The notes beneath the pieces are model-generated. The model searched no databases, was not told the DNA's origin, and saw nothing but the letters and a program-made list of their open reading frames with translations. 64,000 bases of DNA from Chitinophagaceae bacterium (GTDB taxonomy: Bacteria > Bacteroidota > Bacteroidia > Chitinophagales > Chitinophagaceae): positions 1 through 64,000 of the forward strand of contig JADBXR010000009.1 in assembly GCA_020403425.1 (NCBI GenBank). Direction: 5' to 3'. The position numbers were made by a program, and so were the translations under genes. The number at the start of each line of letters is the position of its first letter. Positions within the stretch are counted from its first letter, which is position 1. Positions 26,594 to 35,383 of this stretch are shown in pieces.

Positions 26594-27493
26594 ATGCCTG
26601 AACTGATCACTTATCATCAATGCCCTCTTTGTGGATCCGCTTCCGTGTATCCTGCCTTATCGGCCAGGGACCATACGGTTTCGGGCGAGCAGTTCGAGAT
26701 CTGGCATTGTGACGACTGTTCCGGCCGTTTTACCCAGCGGGTACCGGTTGCAGCAGCCATCGGCGCTTATTATCAGTCTTCCGCTTATGTGTCTCATTCC
26801 GATACGGAAAAAGGGTTGGTGAACCGTCTGTATCACCTGGTCAGGAACTATACCCTTACCACCAAACGCAAACTGGTACAGGAAGTGACCGGTATGCCGA
26901 CCGGTGCCTTGCTGGATGTGGGTGCCGGAACCGGAGCCTTCTCCAACACCATGCTGATGGCGGGTTGGCAGGTAACCGCACTGGAGCCCGATGAAACGGC
27001 CCGGCAGAACGCCAGGAAGAAGTATGGTCTGGAACCATCCCCGCCTGATCAGTTGTTTTCCTTAGCACCCAATCAGTTCGATGCCATTACCCTCTGGCAT
27101 GTGCTGGAACACGTGCACGACCTGCACGAATATCTGTTGCAGTTTCACCGGATATTGAAACCCGGTGGTCGTTTGCTCATTGCTGTTCCCAATTATACCA
27201 GTTACGATGCCAAAGTGTATGGCGAGTTCTGGGCTGCGTATGATGTGCCAAGGCACCTGTATCATTTTTCACCCAAAAGCATGCAAATGCTGGGTAATGC
27301 CAAAGGATTTGACCTGAAGGGTACGGAACCGATGTGGTTCGATAGTTTTTATGTGTCGATGCTGAGCGAACAATACAGTAATGGCAGCGGGAATATTTTT
27401 GGGGCACTCTGGAACGGGCTCATCTCCAATCTCAAGGCCCTGGGTGACCGCAAACGTTGCAGTTCGGTGATCTATGTGTTCGCTAAAAAATAG
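26594..27493 (+). CDS. SAM-dependent methyltransferase with N-terminal zinc-ribbon
   Basis: 299 residues. A Cys4 zinc-binding module at residues 9-45 (CPLCGS ... CDDCSGRF) is followed by a class I methyltransferase domain: motif I LLDVGAGTGAFS near 100, ITLWHVLEHVHD near 158, and LKPGGRLLIAVPN. This arrangement is common among methyltransferases that modify sugars, lipids or secondary metabolites. The substrate is not evident. Confidence 0.9.
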   Translation: MPELITYHQCPLCGSASVYPALSARDHTVSGEQFEIWHCDDCSGRFTQRVPVAAAIGAYYQSSAYVSHSDTEKGLVNRLYHLVRNYTLTTKRKLVQEVTGMPTGALLDVGAGTGAFSNTMLMAGWQVTALEPDETARQNARKKYGLEPSPPDQLFSLAPNQFDAITLWHVLEHVHDLHEYLLQFHRILKPGGRLLIAVPNYTSYDAKVYGEFWAAYDVPRHLYHFSPKSMQMLGNAKGFDLKGTEPMWFDSFYVSMLSEQYSNGSGNIFGALWNGLISNLKALGDRKRCSSVIYVFAKK

Positions 27494-27526
27494 CGGCAGT
27501 ATAAAGGCCTGCCCGGCCACTTCTCA

Positions 27527-28336
27527 TCACTGGAATTTTACTTCGAACAGTTTGGGCCAATGTTTGCCCGTAATGAAAAAACGTTTGCCGACACTGTCGT
27601 AAGCAATACCGTTCAATACCTCGTCTGAAGCCTGCGACTCTGCGCTGATGGCTCCGGGGGCATATTTGTCCAGCACATACGAGAAGTCGGCCTGTGCCAC
27701 CACTTTGCCCGTAGCGGGATCTATCTTTACGATCTTATTGGTCAGCCAGACATTGGCATAGATGAACCCGTCCACATATTCCATTTCATTGATGTTCACC
27801 AGGGGGCCGTTGTTGTCGGTGACCGCTACGGTCTTCACTACCTGGAAGGTCTCGGGGTCGCGGAAATACAGGTTATTGCTTCGGTTATTGTTGATGAGGT
27901 ATTTCCCATCATTGGTCATGCCCCAGCCTTCGCCCTCGTAAGAGAATTCCCTGATCTTGTTGAATGTCTTGAAATCGTACACGAAACATTTGCCGTGCTC
28001 ATAAGTAAGCTGGTAGATCTTTCCATTGAATACGGTGATGCCCTCGCCAAAATATTCTTTGGGCAGATCGATCTTTTTGATGTCCTTACCGGTCGTTAAC
28101 GATACCCTGGCCAGTTTGCTTTTGCCCTCATGACCGGTGCTTTCATACAATGTGCTGTCGTGCCATTCCAGTCCTTCGGTATAGGAGCCGGTATTGTGCG
28201 GATATACATTGGTGATGGTATAGTTCAGTACTGCCGGCATGGTGGTGGCGGGTACGGCTGTCGCATCTTCTGTTCCGGTATTCTGACAGGCGGCCAGCAA
28301 CAACAAGGAACCCATAGCGGGTAGCAGTTTCTTCAT
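27527..28336 (-). CDS. Glutaminyl-peptide cyclotransferase, bacterial propeller type, lipoprotein
   Basis: 269 residues. A lipoprotein signal ends at C17 (LLPAMGSLLLLAAC). The body is the five-bladed propeller of the plant/bacterial glutamine cyclotransferase family (YTEGLEWHDSTLYESTGHEG, GEGWGMTNDGKYLI, NEMEYVDGFIYANVW). It converts N-terminal Gln of exported peptides to pyroglutamate outside the inner membrane. It lies 45 bp after the FAD oxidoreductase gene and ends 33 bp from the convergent methyltransferase gene. Confidence 0.9.
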   Translation of the reverse strand: MKKLLPAMGSLLLLAACQNTGTEDATAVPATTMPAVLNYTITNVYPHNTGSYTEGLEWHDSTLYESTGHEGKSKLARVSLTTGKDIKKIDLPKEYFGEGITVFNGKIYQLTYEHGKCFVYDFKTFNKIREFSYEGEGWGMTNDGKYLINNNRSNNLYFRDPETFQVVKTVAVTDNNGPLVNINEMEYVDGFIYANVWLTNKIVKIDPATGKVVAQADFSYVLDKYAPGAISAESQASDEVLNGIAYDSVGKRFFITGKHWPKLFEVKFQ

Positions 28337-28381
28337 ACAGGTAAATTGCGTTAAAAATAGATAAGTTGCACCATCCGTCCG

Positions 28382-29524
28382 TTAAAAATAATCCAACAAC
28401 TGTTGTGATACCTGTTCGGCCACAATGGGGGTCAGGGCCACGCCCATGCCATTACAGGCGATGGCAGCGGTAACCCCTTCCTGTACCTGGGCTGTATAAG
28501 GTCGTTTATCGGCAGTGAATCCCATGATGCCGCTCCAGTGGTGGTCTATGCGGTATTGAAAAGAGGGGTGCAGGTGTTGTATAAGAAAATCTTCCAGCGT
28601 TTTGCGTATAGATTCCGATCCGCTAAGATCGGTAGTGGCTTCCGCTTCGAATGCGGTGTTGCGGGCGCCACCCAACAGGATGCGGTTACCCAGGTTTCGC
28701 CAGTAATAAAAACCTTCGTCAAAATGGAAAGTGCCTTTCATGGGAAGGTTCGGAATAGGTGAGGTCACGATCACCTGTCCGCGCGCGGGTGTGATCCCTG
28801 CCTGTGGGGCCAGTTCCTGTGTAAAGGCATTGGTGCAAAGCAATACATGCCGGGCGGTGAACCGGTGCTGCTGCCGGGTATGGATGCAGACAGCCTCGTT
28901 CTGTTTTTCCATGGCAATGACTTCGAGCCCATACAAAATAGTGACGCCGGCAGCCTGTACCTTTTGTGCGAGTGCCTGTACCAGTTGACCACTGTGTAAA
29001 GCAGCTTCTGTCTCATTTTCCACCAGGGTGTCAAAACCCTGCAGACCCATTGCGGCCAATTTATGGTCTGCCTGTTGGAACAATGTGGGTTTACCCGTGA
29101 TCTGTTTCAGTAAGCCGTTCAGCCAATGGAGGCGGTCGGGCAGTACCTGCCAGTTCTTATCATTCCGGTTGATGCATTCATAACCGCCGCAGGCATCGAA
29201 GCCGATCTCTGTATCGGTAAAATGGGTGCGGATCTTCTGTATGCCCCGGTAACGCATTTCAGCAATGGCCAGCATTTCATCTGCGCCCTGTGTATCGGCA
29301 TCGTGTATGAGTTCCGTGGGACTTCCAAAACAGGCAAAACCTGCATTACGGGTAGAAGCGCCCAGCGGTGTGGTATTCCGTTCAAGCAGGGTCACGCGGA
29401 GCGAGGGTCGTAGTTTCTTCAGTTCAAGGGCTGTCCAGAGGCCCATGAGACCGGCACCCACAATGATCAGATCCTGTGGTGCGTAGAAACTTTCTTTTTC
29501 CCAGATCGACAAAACAACGGACAT
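28382..29524 (-). CDS. FAD-dependent oxidoreductase (DAO family)
   Basis: 380 residues. FAD motif DLIIVGAGLMGLWTALELKK near residue 18, then LLERNTTPLGASTRNAGFAC and FYYWRNLGNRILLGGARN, and a C-terminal ACNGMGVALTPIVAEQ. This resembles amine or amino-acid oxidases of the gamma-glutamylputrescine oxidase / glycine oxidase type. It is 52 bp after ychF with no promoter visible, so it is likely in the ychF transcript. It differs from the phosphonate-type oxidoreductase at 11293 and has no phosphonate neighbour. Confidence 0.85.
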   Translation of the reverse strand: MSVVLSIWEKESFYAPQDLIIVGAGLMGLWTALELKKLRPSLRVTLLERNTTPLGASTRNAGFACFGSPTELIHDADTQGADEMLAIAEMRYRGIQKIRTHFTDTEIGFDACGGYECINRNDKNWQVLPDRLHWLNGLLKQITGKPTLFQQADHKLAAMGLQGFDTLVENETEAALHSGQLVQALAQKVQAAGVTILYGLEVIAMEKQNEAVCIHTRQQHRFTARHVLLCTNAFTQELAPQAGITPARGQVIVTSPIPNLPMKGTFHFDEGFYYWRNLGNRILLGGARNTAFEAEATTDLSGSESIRKTLEDFLIQHLHPSFQYRIDHHWSGIMGFTADKRPYTAQVQEGVTAAIACNGMGVALTPIVAEQVSQQLLDYF

Positions 29525-29576
29525 ACTGATCGGTTGAGTATGATGGGGATGGCAGCCTGGCAGGTGCGATCCGGTG

Positions 29577-30680
29577 TTATACGTTAAAACGGAAATGCAT
29601 CACATCTCCATCCTGAACCACGTATTCCTTTCCTTCAATGCGTAAACGGCCGTTCTCGCGACAGGCCGCCTCGCTTCCGTATTTGACAAAATCTTCGTAG
29701 GCGATCACTTCCGCTTTGATGAAACCCTTTTCAAAATCGGTATGGATCACGCTGGCTGCCTGCGGGGCTTTCCAGCCTTTATGTATGGTCCAGGCACGTA
29801 CTTCCTGCACGCCGGCGGTGAAGTACGTGTCCAGGTTCAGTAATTTATAGGCAGAATGGATCAGTCGGTTCAGGGCGGGTTCGGTCATCTTGTATTCTTC
29901 CATGAACATCTGCTTGTCTTCCTCGGCTTCCATTTCTGCGATCTGTGCTTCAATATTGTTGCACATCACGATCACTTCGGCGCCTTCGGCCTTGGCAGCT
30001 GCAGCAAGGGCCTCTGAATATTTGTTGCCGGTGTGCATGCTGGCCTCATCTACATTGGCTACATACAGCACGGGTTTGTCTGTCAACAGGAACAGGTCGG
30101 CCACTGCTGCCTTCTCTTCCTTGCTCAGGCCGAGGGTGTGGATGTTCTTTCCTTTGTCGAGGTGTTCTTTGCAACGGGTCAGTATGTCAAATTCGGCCTT
30201 GGCCTTGGTATCGCTTCCCACGCGGGCCATTTTTTCCACGCGCTGCATCTTTTTCTCCACGCTTTCCATGTCCTTCAGCTGCAGTTCGGTCTCAATGATC
30301 TCTTTATCGCTGATCGGGTTGATGGCGCCTTCTTCGCGTAATACGTTCTCATCTTCAAAACAACGGATCACATGGATAATGGCATCCACTTCACGGATAT
30401 TGCCCAGGAACTTGTTGCCCAGACCTTCGCCCTTACTGGCGCCTTTTACCAGGCCGGCAATGTCCACGATCTCCATCTGGGTGGGTACGATCCGGTCGGG
30501 CTGCACCAGTTCGGCCAGCTTGTTCAGTCTTGCATCGGGCACATCCACCAGTCCCACATTCGGTTCAATGGTGCAGAAACGATAATTGCTGGCCTGCGCT
30601 TTGGCGCTGTTGCTGACCGCATTAAATAAGGTTGATTTACCCACGTTCGGTAATCCCACAATGCCTGCTTGTAAAGCCAT
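29577..30680 (-). CDS. ychF: Redox-responsive ATPase YchF (Obg family)
   Basis: 367 residues, normal length. P-loop GLPNVGKSTLFNAVS near residue 8, switch DIAGLVKGASKGEGLG, the NVDE variant of the NKxD motif (YVANVDEASM) that gives preference for ATP, a coiled-coil insertion at 120-210, and the C-terminal TGS domain (AWTIHKGWKAPQAASVIHTD). YchF binds ribosomes and affects stress responses. A leader of about 50 nt with a stable hairpin precedes the start. Confidence 0.95.
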   Translation of the reverse strand: MALQAGIVGLPNVGKSTLFNAVSNSAKAQASNYRFCTIEPNVGLVDVPDARLNKLAELVQPDRIVPTQMEIVDIAGLVKGASKGEGLGNKFLGNIREVDAIIHVIRCFEDENVLREEGAINPISDKEIIETELQLKDMESVEKKMQRVEKMARVGSDTKAKAEFDILTRCKEHLDKGKNIHTLGLSKEEKAAVADLFLLTDKPVLYVANVDEASMHTGNKYSEALAAAAKAEGAEVIVMCNNIEAQIAEMEAEEDKQMFMEEYKMTEPALNRLIHSAYKLLNLDTYFTAGVQEVRAWTIHKGWKAPQAASVIHTDFEKGFIKAEVIAYEDFVKYGSEAACRENGRLRIEGKEYVVQDGDVMHFRFNV

Positions 30681-30708
30681 AATTCAGTTGTTAGAAGTTA
30701 GATGTCAG
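30681..30708 (-). repeat. Short heptad array in ychF leader
   Basis: Read on the minus strand just before the ychF start are four 7-base units beginning with CT: CTGACAT, CTAACTT, CTAACAA, CTGAATT. The seven-base period matches the larger intergenic arrays elsewhere in the window. With only four degenerate units this one is the weakest. Confidence 0.4.
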
Positions 30709-30743
30709 GTGCCTTCGCACCTGATTTTCGAGCCGCAAATATA
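30705..30743 (-). promoter_or_regulatory. ychF promoter TATATTTG and leader hairpin
   Basis: On the minus strand the -7 box TATATTTG (30743-30736) is perfect. Transcription would start near 30730, and the leader would contain an 8-bp hairpin TCAGGTGC-GAAG-GCACCTGA (30724-30705) with a GNRA-like tetraloop, ending about 24 nt before the ATG. This may tune translation or stability of ychF mRNA. Upstream, 30744-30928 holds nothing else clear except a weak TTATTTTC box for the divergent gene. Confidence 0.55.
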
Positions 30744-30928
30744 GCCTGATTTAGGGGTAAAACACAGACAATTTGTGACAGCTGCCGGTAAGGCCACACC
30801 CGCAGTCCCTGGAACCGGCAGGCATATTTTTCCAGATGGATCGCCGCGTGAGCATTCCTTTGGTTTCCCTGTTCAAAAAATCCGATTTCCCTGCTGAATT
30901 CGTTATTTTCACTCCACAAACTACCCCT

Positions 30929-32188
30929 ATGGCGCTGAATTATGTCTGGATCGTTTTTTTCGTAGTTGGCCTGGTGATCGCCTTGTTCCGTCTGATCGTT
31001 TTTCATGATTATGAGATCTTCAAGAAACTGGTGGAAGGCATATTCGATGCGTCCAAATCCTCTGTCATGGATATTGGTCTGCCGCTGGCCGGCGCCATGA
31101 TCTTTTTTATGGGACTGATGAACATAGGGGAGAAGGCCGGTGCGGTCAATTTCCTGGCCCGTATCCTGAACCCCTTCATGAAGCGCCTGTTTCCCGAAGT
31201 GCCCGACAAACATCCGGCCATGGGAGAGATGGTGATGAATTTCAGCGCCAATATGCTCGGTCTGGACAATGCGGCCACACCCTTTGGTTTGAAAGCCATG
31301 GAGAGCCTGCAAACGCTGAACCCGAACAAGGAAACTGCCAGCAATTCGCAGATCATGTTCCTGGTGTTGCATACCAGTGGACTGACCCTGATACCCCTGT
31401 CGATCATTGCCTATCGGGCCAGTGGCGGCAGTACCAATCCCACCAATGTATTTGTGCCGCTGATGCTGGCTACCACGGTAGCAACGGTGGCGAGTATCAT
31501 CATCACGGGTATTTACCAACGCCTGCGTTTCGATAAAGTACTGGTATTATGGCTGGGCGGGATCATCGTGAGCATTGGCCTGTTTGCCATGTTCATCAAC
31601 AGCCTGCCATCGCAGAAGAATGTTGCGGAGCCCAGCCTGTTCACCAAAGAGACCTTCAGTAATGTGCTGGGCAACTGCATTTTGTTCTTCATCATCTCCG
31701 CATTCATCATCGGAGGTTTTGTGCGTAAGATCAATGTGTTCGATGCGTTCATTGATGGCGCCAAACAGGGCTGGGATGTGATCATCAAAGTGATCCCTTA
31801 CCTGGTGGGTCTGCTCGTGGCCATCCGCGTGTTCCGCGACAGTGGTGCGCTGGATGCGATCATCAACGGGATCAGTTGGTGTTTCATACAGGTGGGCATT
31901 ACCAGTGATTTTGTGCCTGCATTACCCGTGGCCATCATGAGGCCTTTCAGCGGCGGCGGCGCAAGGGGATTGATGCTCGATATCTTCAAAGTACATGGGG
32001 CCGATAGTTTTATCGGCCAGCTGGCATCCACGTTCCAGGGCAGCGCCGATACTACTTTTTACATCATCGCACTGTATTTCGGAAGTGTGGGTATCAAGAA
32101 AGTGCGCTATGCCATCTGGGCGGGTATGCTGGCTGACCTATTGGGTGTGATCGCTGCCATTATGATCGCTTATATCTTCTTTGCCTGA
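30929..32188 (+). CDS. Nucleoside-recognition (gate) domain membrane protein, SpmA-SpmB fusion
   Basis: 419 residues from the ATG at 30929, where a hydrophobic segment begins (LNYVWIVFFVVGLVIALFRL); the frame upstream lacks family character. Two gate domains in tandem: GLPLAGAMIFFMGLMNIGEK / NMLGLDNAATPFGLKAME in the first half and VIPYLVGLLVAIRVFRDSGA / AIMRPFSGGGARGLMLD in the second, as in fused spore maturation proteins A and B. Non-sporulating Bacteroidota have this fusion with unknown role, probably transport. It ends 2 bp from the convergent sirtuin gene. Confidence 0.9.
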   Translation: MALNYVWIVFFVVGLVIALFRLIVFHDYEIFKKLVEGIFDASKSSVMDIGLPLAGAMIFFMGLMNIGEKAGAVNFLARILNPFMKRLFPEVPDKHPAMGEMVMNFSANMLGLDNAATPFGLKAMESLQTLNPNKETASNSQIMFLVLHTSGLTLIPLSIIAYRASGGSTNPTNVFVPLMLATTVATVASIIITGIYQRLRFDKVLVLWLGGIIVSIGLFAMFINSLPSQKNVAEPSLFTKETFSNVLGNCILFFIISAFIIGGFVRKINVFDAFIDGAKQGWDVIIKVIPYLVGLLVAIRVFRDSGALDAIINGISWCFIQVGITSDFVPALPVAIMRPFSGGGARGLMLDIFKVHGADSFIGQLASTFQGSADTTFYIIALYFGSVGIKKVRYAIWAGMLADLLGVIAAIMIAYIFFA

Positions 32189-32190
32189 TC

Positions 32191-32910
32191 TCATAATAAT
32201 TGTTGTAAGCGTTCCGACAATAGTTGTACACCGGTGGATGCAGTTGCTTCAATGGCCGTTAGATGGTTGATCGATCGGGTATGTGGTATGTTTTTGTCAA
32301 TGATGAATTTGGGAATATGGGCAGGTGCATAGTGTAACAATCCTGCAGCAGGATATACGGCAAGAGAAGTACCGATCACTACGAAAATATCTGCCATCGA
32401 ACTGATCTCCGCTGCCAGTTCGATCATGGGTACCGGCTCTTCGAACCAGACGATATGCGGCCTTAGCTGTCCACCATCCGGTGCAAGGTCTCCCAGGTTT
32501 ATATCGCCCCTGATCTCGTACACTTCCGAATCGAATCCGAGCTGCAGGTCATGGCCCGATACCAGGCAGCTCCGCATCTTGAAGATCTCCCCGTGCAGGT
32601 GCACCACTTTTGAACTGCCTGCCCTTTCATGCAGGTCATCGATGTTCTGGGTGATGATGGTCACATCAAACTGTTCTTCCAACGCGGCCAATCCGGTATG
32701 CGCCGCATTGGGTATTGCCCGAGCCACATCCTGTCTCCGCATGTTATAGAAATCCAGTACCAACTGCGGGTCCCTGGCCCAGCCACGCGGGGATGCCACT
32801 TCATACACATCGTAGCCTTCCCACAGACCATCGCTGTCGCGGAAAGTGCGCAAACCGCTTTCTGCACTGATGCCGGCGCCGGTGAGTACCACCAGTTTCT
32901 TCTTTTCCAT
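32191..32910 (-). CDS. cobB: SIR2-family NAD-dependent deacylase lacking the zinc cysteines
   Basis: 239 residues. GAGISAESGLRTFRDSDGLW binds NAD, TQNIDDLHERAGS and VVHLHGEIF hold the catalytic His, and GTSLAVYPAAGL closes the fold. Y55 and R58 (DFYNMRR) are the pair that binds succinyl/malonyl groups in class III sirtuins, so desuccinylation is likely. The zinc ribbon's four cysteines are absent (a single Cys in FKMRSCLVSGHD), so the small domain folds without zinc. The gene is preceded by the terminator of the EVE gene. Confidence 0.9.
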   Translation of the reverse strand: MEKKKLVVLTGAGISAESGLRTFRDSDGLWEGYDVYEVASPRGWARDPQLVLDFYNMRRQDVARAIPNAAHTGLAALEEQFDVTIITQNIDDLHERAGSSKVVHLHGEIFKMRSCLVSGHDLQLGFDSEVYEIRGDINLGDLAPDGGQLRPHIVWFEEPVPMIELAAEISSMADIFVVIGTSLAVYPAAGLLHYAPAHIPKFIIDKNIPHTRSINHLTAIEATASTGVQLLSERLQQLL

Positions 32911-32943
32911 GGGTTAAAATTACAAATCGTTGCAGGTTGGCGG

Positions 32944-32974
32944 TAAAAGAAAACTGCCGGGTAAGCCCGGCAGT
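32944..32974 (-). terminator. Rho-independent terminator after EVE gene
   Basis: On the minus strand a 9-bp perfect stem ACTGCCGGG / CCCGGCAGT with loop CTTA is followed by TTTTCTTTT. It closes the transcript running from the pdhA region through the EVE-domain gene, so the sirtuin gene has its own promoter. Confidence 0.85.
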
Positions 32975-33004
32975 CTTGAGTTCGTTTTCGGTCTATAGAT
33001 AAGC

Positions 33005-33415
33005 TTATTTGCTTTCCGCCATTTCCAGGATGATCTTCCATTCTTCTTCCCGAACGGCGCCTACGGAGAGCCTTCCCAGTCTTACCAGGTCCATATTGGC
33101 CAGCCTCTTATCTGCTTTGATCTGTGCCAGTCCAACAGGTTTCTTTAATTTTTTATGGGGCTTGAAATCCACCACTACCCAGGCCGTATCATCCGTAGTG
33201 GGGTCCTGGTAGGCTTCTTTCACCACTTTGGCAATTCCTACGATCTCCATGCCCTCATTGCTGTGGTACCAGAAAGCGAGGTCGCCTTTTTTCATTGACC
33301 GCAGGTTGTTGCGTGCCGCGTAGTTGCGCACGCCGTCCCAGAAGGTCTGTCCGTCTTTTTCAAATTGTTCCCAACTGTACTTGAATGGTTCTGATTTAAT
33401 GAGCCAATAGTTCAT
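33005..33415 (-). CDS. EVE-domain protein
   Basis: 136 residues from the ATG at 33415 (MNYWLIKSEPFKYSWEQF). The longer frame adds 19 residues that overlap the LutA-like stop and are not conserved in type. The EVE/PUA-like fold is recognisable by YWLIKSEP, WDGVRNYAARNNLRSMKKGD and FWYHSNEGMEIVGIAKV. Such domains bind modified bases in DNA or RNA. It has no restriction-modification neighbour. It follows the LutA-like gene by 34 bp and ends before a terminator. Confidence 0.92.
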   Translation of the reverse strand: MNYWLIKSEPFKYSWEQFEKDGQTFWDGVRNYAARNNLRSMKKGDLAFWYHSNEGMEIVGIAKVVKEAYQDPTTDDTAWVVVDFKPHKKLKKPVGLAQIKADKRLANMDLVRLGRLSVGAVREEEWKIILEMAESK

Positions 33416-33449
33416 GACAATAAATAATTTCTGATTCTCAATTACGGCC

Positions 33450-34169
33450 TCACCATCCGCTTGCCAGTACATCGGCCAGGTGCATTACCTGTAGGCCGGC
33501 GTTCTTGTGTTTATTGCATCCGTCAATATGCATCAGGCAGCTCATGTCCGTGCTGACGATGTATTCAGCGCCGGTGGCGGCGGCATTGGTCACTTTCTGG
33601 TCGCCCATGGCAATGCTGATGGGCTCGAATTTTACGGCGAAGGTTCCGCCAAAACCACAACAGGTCTCCACATCGTTCATCTCTACCAGTTCCAGTCCTT
33701 TCACTTTGCTCAGCAATTGCCGGGGTTCGTTCTTGATCCTGCATTCGCGCAGACCGGCACAGCTGTCGTGGTAGGTCACTTTTGCGGGGAAACTGGCACC
33801 CAGGTCATCTACCTTGAGGATATGTACCAGGAATTCCGAGAATTCGAAGATCCTTTCGGCCGTTTTTTTGGCAAGGGCGCTTTCAGGAGCGTTCTCGAAT
33901 AGTTTGGTGTAATAGTTGCGCACAAAACCCACGCAACTGGCGCTGGGGGCAACAATATAATCGGACCCGGAAAAATCACCGAGGAACTTACTGCATACCT
34001 CTTTTGCCTCACCCCAGAAACCGGCATTATAGGCAGGCTGACCGCAACAGGTCTGGCCGGTGTTGTACGATACGGTACATCCGGCTTTCTCCAGCACTTT
34101 TACCATATTGAATGCCACAGAAGGATATAACTGGTCAATAAAACAGGGGATGAATAATTGAACATTCAT
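33450..34169 (-). CDS. Cysteine-rich Fe-S oxidoreductase subunit, LutA/YkgE type
   Basis: 239 residues with two CCG repeats: TGQTCCGQPAYNAG in the first half and VETCCGFGGTFAVKF in the second, plus YHDSCAGLRECRI. This is the LutA subunit of L-lactate oxidation (LutABC), carrying heterodisulfide-reductase-like [4Fe-4S] sites. LutB and LutC are not in the window, so the partner is elsewhere or different. It lies 13 bp after ribH in the same direction. Confidence 0.88.
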   Translation of the reverse strand: MNVQLFIPCFIDQLYPSVAFNMVKVLEKAGCTVSYNTGQTCCGQPAYNAGFWGEAKEVCSKFLGDFSGSDYIVAPSASCVGFVRNYYTKLFENAPESALAKKTAERIFEFSEFLVHILKVDDLGASFPAKVTYHDSCAGLRECRIKNEPRQLLSKVKGLELVEMNDVETCCGFGGTFAVKFEPISIAMGDQKVTNAAATGAEYIVSTDMSCLMHIDGCNKHKNAGLQVMHLADVLASGW

Positions 34170-34182
34170 GGGTGGGAGAGAA

Positions 34183-34665
34183 TTACTGTTTGAGTTTCCT
34201 GTTCAAAGCTATCATTTTTATGGCAGTGATGGCCGCTTCCTCACCTTTGTGTCCGTGTTTACCGCCAATGCGTTCCTGGGCCTGCTGTTCATTGTCAACC
34301 GTGAGTACGCCAAAGATAACAGGGCTGTCCAGCGAAAGGTTCAATTGCACCACGCCATCCGTTACAGCTTTGCACACATAGTCGAAATGCGGCGTATCGC
34401 CACGGATCACCGTACCCAGGGTAATGTAGGCGTCAGGAAGCTTGTCTGCATAAGTGTAATGGTTCTTCACGGCAAACGGGATCTCGAACGCTCCGGGAAC
34501 GGTCAGTGTTTTGCAGGCGACATCATGTGCCTTCAGCACTTTTTTTACGCCCGCTTCCAGTTTGTTGATGATATGCGCGTTCCACTCGGTCTTCACGATT
34601 ACAACAAAGGCATCCTTGATTGCCGGGATGCCTTTGTTTACGTTTGTATTGCCTTTGGTAGCCAT
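34183..34665 (-). CDS. ribH: 6,7-dimethyl-8-ribityllumazine synthase
   Basis: 160 residues. PGAFEIPFAVKN binds the ribitylamino substrate, TLGTVIRGDTPHFDYVC holds the catalytic His, and VIFGVLTVDNEQQAQERIGG is the conserved C-terminal region. It condenses the aminouracil with 3,4-dihydroxy-2-butanone 4-phosphate in riboflavin synthesis and usually assembles as icosahedra or pentamers. It is the only riboflavin gene here. Nine bp separate it from the upstream TPR gene. Confidence 0.95.
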   Translation of the reverse strand: MATKGNTNVNKGIPAIKDAFVVIVKTEWNAHIINKLEAGVKKVLKAHDVACKTLTVPGAFEIPFAVKNHYTYADKLPDAYITLGTVIRGDTPHFDYVCKAVTDGVVQLNLSLDSPVIFGVLTVDNEQQAQERIGGKHGHKGEEAAITAIKMIALNRKLKQ

Positions 34666-34674
34666 GTGATGGGC

Positions 34675-35343
34675 TTAATTTTTTTCGATACTCAAACGAT
34701 AGATGTATTTATCGGCCTGGAATCCTTTTTCTGTTCTGGGGAACTTCTCTTTCAGCTCCTTGTACAGGTCCAGTGCCTCTTTGGTCTTACCGGCGCTCTC
34801 CTGTAACAGGGCCGCACGGAACAGGTATTCGGCAGAATTGCTCTCATCCTTTTCAAAAGTATGGGCCGCTTTTTTGTAGCTCTCCACGGCTTCCTCTTTT
34901 TTGTTCAGCTCCGCATAAGCATCTCCCAGACAACCATAGGCCATCAGCTGTACCTGTTTGGCATCGGTGGTGAAATCCTTCAGGTATTTAACGGCGTTGT
35001 TGAAATCGCCCAGTTTCAGGTAGCTCACGCCGGCATAATAGTTACACAGGTTGGCTGCTTTGGTACCGCTATAGTTCTTCAGCACATACAACACGCCCTT
35101 GCTCTGTCCGTCGCCGTCCAGCACCAGTTTGGAAGAATCCATGGCAAAGTATTCCTGCGCCTTGAACAGGGCATCGGCTGCTTTTTCTTCTTTGGGTTTC
35201 AGAATGTATTCGTTGTATCCGAACCAGCCACCTAATACTACCACAATGGCGGTCACTACGATCAGAACCGGTTTTTGATATTTCTGCCAGAATCCCTGCG
35301 CTTTTACCAGGGCCTGGTTCGTTTCTTCGTGCTTCTCAGTCAT
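34675..35343 (-). CDS. Membrane-anchored TPR protein (YfgM-like)
   Basis: 222 residues. A cytosolic N-terminus (MTEKHEETNQALVKAQGFWQ), one membrane helix (PVLIVVTAIVVVLGGWFGYN) and three to four TPR units (CNYYAGVSYLKLGDFNNAVK, LGDAYAELNKKEEAVESYKK, AALLQESAGKTKEALDLYKE). It resembles YfgM, a helper of periplasmic chaperones and the Sec translocon. It lies 40 bp after pdhA. Confidence 0.87.
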   Translation of the reverse strand: MTEKHEETNQALVKAQGFWQKYQKPVLIVVTAIVVVLGGWFGYNEYILKPKEEKAADALFKAQEYFAMDSSKLVLDGDGQSKGVLYVLKNYSGTKAANLCNYYAGVSYLKLGDFNNAVKYLKDFTTDAKQVQLMAYGCLGDAYAELNKKEEAVESYKKAAHTFEKDESNSAEYLFRAALLQESAGKTKEALDLYKELKEKFPRTEKGFQADKYIYRLSIEKN

Positions 35344-35383
35344 ACTGTATTTTTAGATTTGTAGTTGAAAATGGGTTAGGTGA

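Noticed and set aside
28382-29524. Second DAO-family oxidoreductase as part of the phosphonate route
   Set aside because: It lacks the ASIRNFGMVWPIG signature and sits in the ychF transcript with no phosphonate gene nearby.
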